A stretch of DNA of 19,056 nucleotides from Thioglobus_B sp964566765. Its GTDB lineage: Bacteria > Pseudomonadota > Gammaproteobacteria > PS1 > Pseudothioglobaceae. Below, in pieces: positions 14,895 to 19,056 of this stretch. Location: the NCBI GenBank assembly GCA_964566765.1, contig CAZMJI010000018.1:1-19056 (forward strand), given 5' to 3'. The stretch's first letter is position 1; each line of letters begins with the position of its first letter. A program made the translations under genes and the position numbers. The notes below the pieces were generated by a model. It saw only the letters and a program-made list of their open reading frames with translations. It did not search any database and was not told the DNA's origin.

Positions 14895-14967
14895 ATTAAA
14901 AAAAAATAAAATTACGCCTCTGGTTTCACATCATAATAACCCAGTAGAGAAAAATGTCGTTGTAATA
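14895..14967. promoter_or_regulatory. Divergent intergenic region between sdaA and the roxA-like gene
   Basis: The 73 bases between the two start codons must hold both promoters. The sequence is A/T-rich with an A tract at 14898-14907 next to the sdaA start and several TAATAA-like candidates (for example 14934-14939 and the TAATAA just before the ATG at 14968), but I see no -35/-10 pair good enough to call. No strong Shine-Dalgarno precedes either gene. Confidence 0.3.
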
Positions 14968-16059
14968 ATGTGTCTAATTGATTTTGGTGAGGTGTCTAAA
15001 GCAGAGTTTCTGGCGCATTATTGGCGCAAGAAGCCACTACTGATTAAACAAGCCTTACCCGGATTCAGCTCTCCCATTTCGCCCGATGAGCTGGCGGGTT
15101 TTTCCTTGGACAATGAGATCGAATCACGTTTGATCCAGGGCAATAGTGACAGTAATGAGTGGTCGCTAGAGAGTGGACCGTTTGACGAAGCACGCTTTGC
15201 CAATTTGGCGGATCGAGACTGGACCTTACTGATCCAAGGTGTGGATCGTGTCGATGATGACATCTACCAACTCATCCAACACTTTGACTTTATTCCGCGC
15301 TGGCGCTTTGACGATGTGATGATATCTTATGCCGCCACAGGTGGTAGTGTTGGCCCACATTTTGACCACTACGATGTGTTTCTCTTGCAAGGCAGTGGCC
15401 GACGTCGCTGGCAACTCTCCAGCAAACACTGCGAGATGGATAACACACTGGCGGATGTGCCACTCAGAATCATGCAAACTTTCGAGGCAGAGATGAGTTT
15501 TGAAGTTGAACCGGGTGATGTCTTGTATATCCCACCTAAAGTCGCACATCATGGCGTGAGCCTAGATGATCAGTGCACCACCCTATCCTTTGGCTATCGT
15601 TCCTATAGTGGCCTAGAGCTCTTTGGTGACCAGTGTCCACAGGATCTTCAGGCGCAATATTACCAAGACCCTGTATGGTCTACCGATAACCCGCCAGGAT
15701 TGATTCCCGATAGCGCTATTGAGCAGGCTCGAGAGATGGCGCCCATCAGTGATCAAGAGTTTGCCAAACTGGTGACCAAATTAGACATGTTGGATCAACA
15801 ACACTTGCAAGCCTTTGAGTTTGACAATCAAGATGCGTCATTTAATGCGCAAGCCACATACCAACTGCACCCAAGCTGTAAAGTCGCCTACCTAGCATCA
15901 GGTCAATGCTTTATCAATGGCGAGGTCTTTATGCCTGTTGAGGACATAGAGAGCATGCATAACCTGTGTAACACGCGTCTGATTGATGCGGGCAAATCGA
16001 GTGCATTAGCAGCACAATTATTTGCCCAAAATTTGATTGAAATAAGGGCCGAATATTAG
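14968..16059 (+). CDS. roxA: RoxA/YcfD-like ribosomal oxygenase (cupin, JmjC type)
   Basis: 363 residues from the ATG at 14968. The same frame is open further left into sdaA, but the alignment with YcfD (AEFLAHYWRKKPLLIKQ at the start, PISPDELAG following) supports the shorter form. The 2-oxoglutarate/Fe(II) site is complete: His131 and Asp133 in GPHFDHYDVF, and His194 in IPPKVAHHGV; the GRRRW and EPGDVLYIPP segments of the cupin barrel are present, followed by the dimerisation helices and a winged-helix C-terminal part. In E. coli YcfD hydroxylates an arginine of ribosomal protein uL16. The length (373 in E. coli) and sequence agree with that subgroup rather than with general cupins. It reads away from sdaA and toward pnp. 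Confidence 0.9.
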   Translation: MCLIDFGEVSKAEFLAHYWRKKPLLIKQALPGFSSPISPDELAGFSLDNEIESRLIQGNSDSNEWSLESGPFDEARFANLADRDWTLLIQGVDRVDDDIYQLIQHFDFIPRWRFDDVMISYAATGGSVGPHFDHYDVFLLQGSGRRRWQLSSKHCEMDNTLADVPLRIMQTFEAEMSFEVEPGDVLYIPPKVAHHGVSLDDQCTTLSFGYRSYSGLELFGDQCPQDLQAQYYQDPVWSTDNPPGLIPDSAIEQAREMAPISDQEFAKLVTKLDMLDQQHLQAFEFDNQDASFNAQATYQLHPSCKVAYLASGQCFINGEVFMPVEDIESMHNLCNTRLIDAGKSSALAAQLFAQNLIEIRAEY

Positions 16060-16082
16060 AGGGCAGAAGCAGCGCCTCTGGG

Positions 16083-16216
16083 TATAATGAGACTTAGTTT
16101 TATGGTCTAAATCACTGATAAGTTTTATCTAAAATGCATGTTTTGTGTATTTCAAATAAAGCTTAACGGGTTAGTGCCATAGACTTCTTTTGTTGTTATT
16201 TATAAGGAGTTTATTC
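16083..16216 (+). promoter_or_regulatory. pnp promoter and leader
   Basis: A consensus TATAAT at 16083-16088 would start transcription near 16095 and leave a leader of about 120 bases before the pnp ATG. The -35 is weak (AGGGCA at 16060-16065, 17-base spacing). The leader contains a small inverted repeat GATAA/TTATC around 16118-16130 and ends in a strong AAGGAG at 16204-16209, seven bases before the ATG. No rpsO or tRNA was seen in it. A long leader would allow RNase III type self-control as in E. coli pnp, but no long hairpin is evident. Confidence 0.5.
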
Positions 16217-18313
16217 ATGGACATGAATATCGTTACAAAGAGCTTTACGCTTGGCAAACACACTATCACCCTAGAGACAGGTCGCGTAGCCAGACAGGCT
16301 CATGGTGCCGTACTGGCCAGCATGGACGACACGCAAGTGTTGGTTACCGTGGTTGGCTCTAAGGAAATGCGCCCGGGTCAGGACTTTTTCCCACTGTCAG
16401 TAGACTATATTGAGAAAACTTATGCAGCCGGAAAAATCCCTGGCGGCTTTTTAAAGCGTGAAGCGCGTCCAACTGAGAAAGAAACCCTGACTTCACGTCT
16501 GATCGATCGTCCAATTCGTCCACTATTCCCAAATGGGTTTATGAACGAAGTACAGGTGATCATCACTGTAATCTCTGCTAACAACAACGTAGATCCAGAC
16601 ATTATCGCCATGCTGGGTGTGTCGGCTGCGCTGTCTATCTCAGGCATTCCATTTAATGGTCCAATTGGTGGCGCCCGTGTGGGTTATGCCAATGGTGAGT
16701 ACTTACTTAACCCAACTTACTCTGAGCTAGCGACTTCGGACCTAGACATGGTGGTTGCCGGTACCTCAGATGCGGTACTGATGGTAGAGTCTGAAGCGGC
16801 AGAGCTATCAGAAGAAGTGATGCTAGGCGCGGTGATGTATGCACATGAACAATTCCAAGTAGCGATTGATAACATTGCTGAGTTTGCCGCTGAAGTGGGC
16901 ACTGAGCAGTGGGACTGGAGTGCACCTGAGGTGAACGAGACGCTACTCAGCACCATTCAAAATCAATTTGGTGCACAAATTGACGAGGCTTACCAAATCA
17001 AAGAGAAGATGGCTCGCTACGCCCAAGTGGGTGAAGTTAAGGCCGCCGCTATTGAGGCGCTTGCCAGCGATGAAGAAGATGGCACACCAGCCGACGAGGT
17101 AAGCAAATACTTCAAGAAAGTGGAAAAATCTACGGTACGTGAGCGCATCTTGTCGAACCAGCCACGTATTGACGGTCGCGACACCACAACGGTACGTGAC
17201 ATTAAAGTGGAAACAGGTGTACTGGCCAATACCCACGGCTCTGCCCTATTTACCCGTGGCGAGACCCAGGCTTTGGTGGTTACCACACTAGGCTCTAAGC
17301 GTGAAGCCCAACTGATTGAAAAACTGGAGGCCTCTGAGCGTCAAAACGATTACTTCCTACTACACTACAACTTCCCACCGTACTCGGTTGGTGAAACAGG
17401 TCGTATGGGTGGTACCGGTCGCCGTGAAATCGGCCATGGTCGTCTAGCTCGTCGTGGTATCTCTGCTTGCCTACCTTCGATTGAAGAGTTCCCATACACG
17501 GTACGTGTGGTGTCTGAAATCACCGAATCAAATGGTTCATCATCAATGGCCAGTGTTTGTGGTTCGTCACTCTCACTGATGGATGCTGGTGTGCCAATGA
17601 AAGCACCAGTGGCTGGTATTGCCATGGGTCTGGTCAAAGAAGATGAGCGCTTCACTGTACTAACGGATATTCTGGGTGATGAGGATCACTTAGGTGACAT
17701 GGACTTTAAGGTGGCTGGTACCTCACGTGGTGTTAACGCCCTGCAGATGGACATTAAGATCGAGGGTATTACCCGTGAGATTATGGACATTGCCCTTAAG
17801 CAAGCCAAGGATGCGCGCTTGCACATTCTGGGCGAGATGAACAAGGTGATTTGTGAACCAAATACCTCAGGTAAGAATGCACCGAAGACTACGGTTCTAC
17901 AGATTAAACAAGATAAGATTCGCGATCTAATTGGTAAGGGCGGCGAGACCATCAAGGGCATTATCTCTGCTTCAGGTGCTAACGTTGACGTCGATGATGA
18001 TGGCAATGTCAATATTTTTGCCAATGACCAAGACAGCTTTGATAAGGCTGTGCAGATGGTTAAAGATGTAACTGCTGTGCCTGAAGTTGATAAGGTTTAT
18101 ACAGGTAAAGTGGCCAAGATTGTTGAATTTGGTGCCTTTGTTAACATTCTGCCAAACCAAGATGGTCTACTACACATCTCTGAGATTGCTCATGAGCGTG
18201 TGGAGAAAGTAGAAGATTACCTATCAGAAGGTGATGAGATCGACGTCAAGGTGATTGGCCTTGACCGTGGTCGCATCAAGCTATCAAGAAAGGTACTACT
18301 TGATAAAGAATAA
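16217..18313 (+). CDS. pnp: Polyribonucleotide nucleotidyltransferase (PNPase)
   Basis: 698 residues from the ATG at 16217, chosen for the AAGGAG seven bases before it; a TTG at 16190 in the same frame is unlikely. Parts in order: first RNase PH domain (RVARQAHGAVLASMDDTQ; KIPGGFLKREARPTEKE), a helical linker, the second, catalytic RNase PH domain (RIDGRDTTTVRDI; GSSSMASVCGSSLSLMDAG; the catalytic acidic pair in ILGDEDHLGDMDFKVAG), KH domain with GKGG at 573-576, and S1 domain (about 625-693, VYTGKVAKIVEFGAFVNI). The trimer degrades RNA 3' to 5' using phosphate and takes part in the RNA degradosome. It is shorter than the E. coli protein (711). It is transcribed alone here, with its own leader and terminator, lacking the rpsO gene that usually precedes it. 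Confidence 0.97.
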   Translation: MDMNIVTKSFTLGKHTITLETGRVARQAHGAVLASMDDTQVLVTVVGSKEMRPGQDFFPLSVDYIEKTYAAGKIPGGFLKREARPTEKETLTSRLIDRPIRPLFPNGFMNEVQVIITVISANNNVDPDIIAMLGVSAALSISGIPFNGPIGGARVGYANGEYLLNPTYSELATSDLDMVVAGTSDAVLMVESEAAELSEEVMLGAVMYAHEQFQVAIDNIAEFAAEVGTEQWDWSAPEVNETLLSTIQNQFGAQIDEAYQIKEKMARYAQVGEVKAAAIEALASDEEDGTPADEVSKYFKKVEKSTVRERILSNQPRIDGRDTTTVRDIKVETGVLANTHGSALFTRGETQALVVTTLGSKREAQLIEKLEASERQNDYFLLHYNFPPYSVGETGRMGGTGRREIGHGRLARRGISACLPSIEEFPYTVRVVSEITESNGSSSMASVCGSSLSLMDAGVPMKAPVAGIAMGLVKEDERFTVLTDILGDEDHLGDMDFKVAGTSRGVNALQMDIKIEGITREIMDIALKQAKDARLHILGEMNKVICEPNTSGKNAPKTTVLQIKQDKIRDLIGKGGETIKGIISASGANVDVDDDGNVNIFANDQDSFDKAVQMVKDVTAVPEVDKVYTGKVAKIVEFGAFVNILPNQDGLLHISEIAHERVEKVEDYLSEGDEIDVKVIGLDRGRIKLSRKVLLDKE

Positions 18314-18360
18314 TAACACTTAGGTGTTATGATAAAAGCCACCAATCGGTGGCTTTTTTT
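18313..18360 (+). terminator. Tandem hairpins and intrinsic terminator after pnp
   Basis: A first hairpin pairs ATAACAC (18313-18319) with GTGTTAT (18324-18330), beginning at the last base of the stop codon. The second pairs AAAAGCCACC (18334-18343) with GGTGGCTTTT (18348-18357) around an AATC loop and runs into seven T (18354-18360), a standard intrinsic terminator. The first may protect the 3' end or act as an accessory stem. Confidence 0.9.
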
Positions 18361-18375
18361 ATGTAAGAGGAAGTC

Positions 18376-19056
18376 GTGAGTCTTTATTGGGCATTTTTAC
18401 TGGTGGTCGGTATTTGGTCAACCACACCGCTGGCCATCCAGTTTTCCACCTTAGGTGCCAGTTTTAATTTTGGCGTGGCTGCTCGTATGCTATTGGGACT
18501 GGTGATCTGCTTGGCGATCTTAAGCGTTAAGCGCGAGTCATTGGTTTTCTCACCCAAGATCAATCAACACTATGTTTATGCGGGCTTGGGCATCTTTGTC
18601 ACCATGAGCTTGGTGTACTTCGCCGCTCAATACATTCCTTCGGGCATGATCTCAGTGGTGTTTGGCCTGACCCCGATTGTCACCGGAATTTTTGCCTATC
18701 TACTGCTTAGCGAAGCCTTTTATCGCTGGCATAAAATCCTGGGGCTGATCCTAGGCATCTTGGGGCTACTGGTGATCTTCCAGCATTCGATTAGCTATGA
18801 TCCGAGTATGAATATTGGTCTTATTAGCCTAACATTGGCGATGGCATTTCAGGCTTTTATTGCAGTTAAGCTCAAACAAATCAACGCTCATATTTCTGCA
18901 CTACACACCACCACAGGCGCGCTGCTGGTCTCCATACCACTGTTTCTCATCAGCTGGCTGATTACTGATCATGCACAACTGCCTGAGATTGTTACACCAA
19001 AAGCTTTGTGGTCTATTGGCTATTTGGCTTTGTTTGGTTCAGTGATTGGCTTTATG
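18376..19056 (+). CDS. EamA/DMT-family permease, 5' part only
   Basis: The frame opens with GTG at 18376, preceded by AGAGGAA at a proper distance, and stays open to the end of the window (227 codons), so the 3' end is missing. The protein is very hydrophobic, with about seven membrane helices visible, and has the drug/metabolite transporter look: LLVVGIWSTTPLAIQFS at the start; YFAAQYIPSGMISVVFGLTPI and LSEAFYRWHKILGLILGILG at the end of the first EamA repeat; then a second repeat from about residue 150. Members export or import amino acids, metabolites or drugs; the substrate is unknown. It follows the pnp terminator by 15 bases and probably has its own promoter nearby or relies on readthrough; none is clear. 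Confidence 0.88.
   Translation, partial: MSLYWAFLLVVGIWSTTPLAIQFSTLGASFNFGVAARMLLGLVICLAILSVKRESLVFSPKINQHYVYAGLGIFVTMSLVYFAAQYIPSGMISVVFGLTPIVTGIFAYLLLSEAFYRWHKILGLILGILGLLVIFQHSISYDPSMNIGLISLTLAMAFQAFIAVKLKQINAHISALHTTTGALLVSIPLFLISWLITDHAQLPEIVTPKALWSIGYLALFGSVIGFM

Noticed and set aside
14857..14967. N-terminal extension of the roxA-like protein reaching into sdaA
   Set aside because: The extension is Lys/Asn-rich, antisense to the sdaA start, and absent from YcfD-type proteins; the ATG at 14968 fits the family start.
16060..16216. Possible tRNA, small RNA or rpsO remnant before pnp
   Set aside because: I found no T-loop or acceptor pairing of a tRNA and no frame resembling ribosomal protein S15.

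Overview
The window reads as a compact, ordinary chromosomal segment from a gammaproteobacterium. The base composition looks mid-40s per cent GC by eye (not computed). The taxonomic inference rests on the gene set: a short 4.5S-type SRP RNA, the dnaX-ybaB-recR block, a Rof/YaeO-type Rho inhibitor, a YgiM-like SH3 protein, a YcfD/RoxA-like ribosomal oxygenase, the AmgK-MurU cell-wall recycling pair and a one-chain iron-sulfur L-serine dehydratase. I cannot name the genus. I see no phage, insertion sequence, CRISPR array, tRNA or rRNA, and no obvious foreign DNA.

Layout. (1) 1-2757, plus strand: four overlapping genes devoted to peptidoglycan: the 3' end of dacA (PBP5-type D,D-carboxypeptidase), a D-amino-acid aminotransferase, amgK and murU. 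(2) 2785-2926: promoter and gene for the 4.5S SRP RNA, directly followed by dnaX-ybaB-recR (2946-5484), the clamp-loader and recombination block; dnaX carries an A9 run that could produce a short gamma form. (3) 5481-5867, minus: glyoxalase I, divergent from a small methyltransferase (5913-6524) across a shared palindromic -10 region. (4) 8302-6521, minus: an overlapping four-gene run, fetB-like permease, rof, a HIT hydrolase and yjbQ. (5) 8392-13247, plus: valS, a YgiM-like membrane protein and guaB, tightly packed and closed by a strong hairpin terminator. (6) 13299-13427, minus: a previously uncalled 42-residue single-pass membrane protein with a good ribosome binding site. (7) 14894-13521, minus: L-serine dehydratase, divergent from the roxA-like oxygenase gene (14968-16059, plus). 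(8) 16083-18360: pnp with a leader of about 120 nt and a terminator, without rpsO in front. (9) 18376 to the end: the start of an EamA/DMT permease that leaves the window.

Most of the content is housekeeping. The parts most worth a second look are the four-gene cell-wall recycling operon, the dnaX slippery A9 run with a stop close behind in both other frames, the Rof gene fused by overlap to an orphan fetB, the palindromic divergent promoter that may make a leaderless mRNA, and the uncalled 42-residue membrane protein. I did not find a clear case for a wholly undescribed multi-gene system here.
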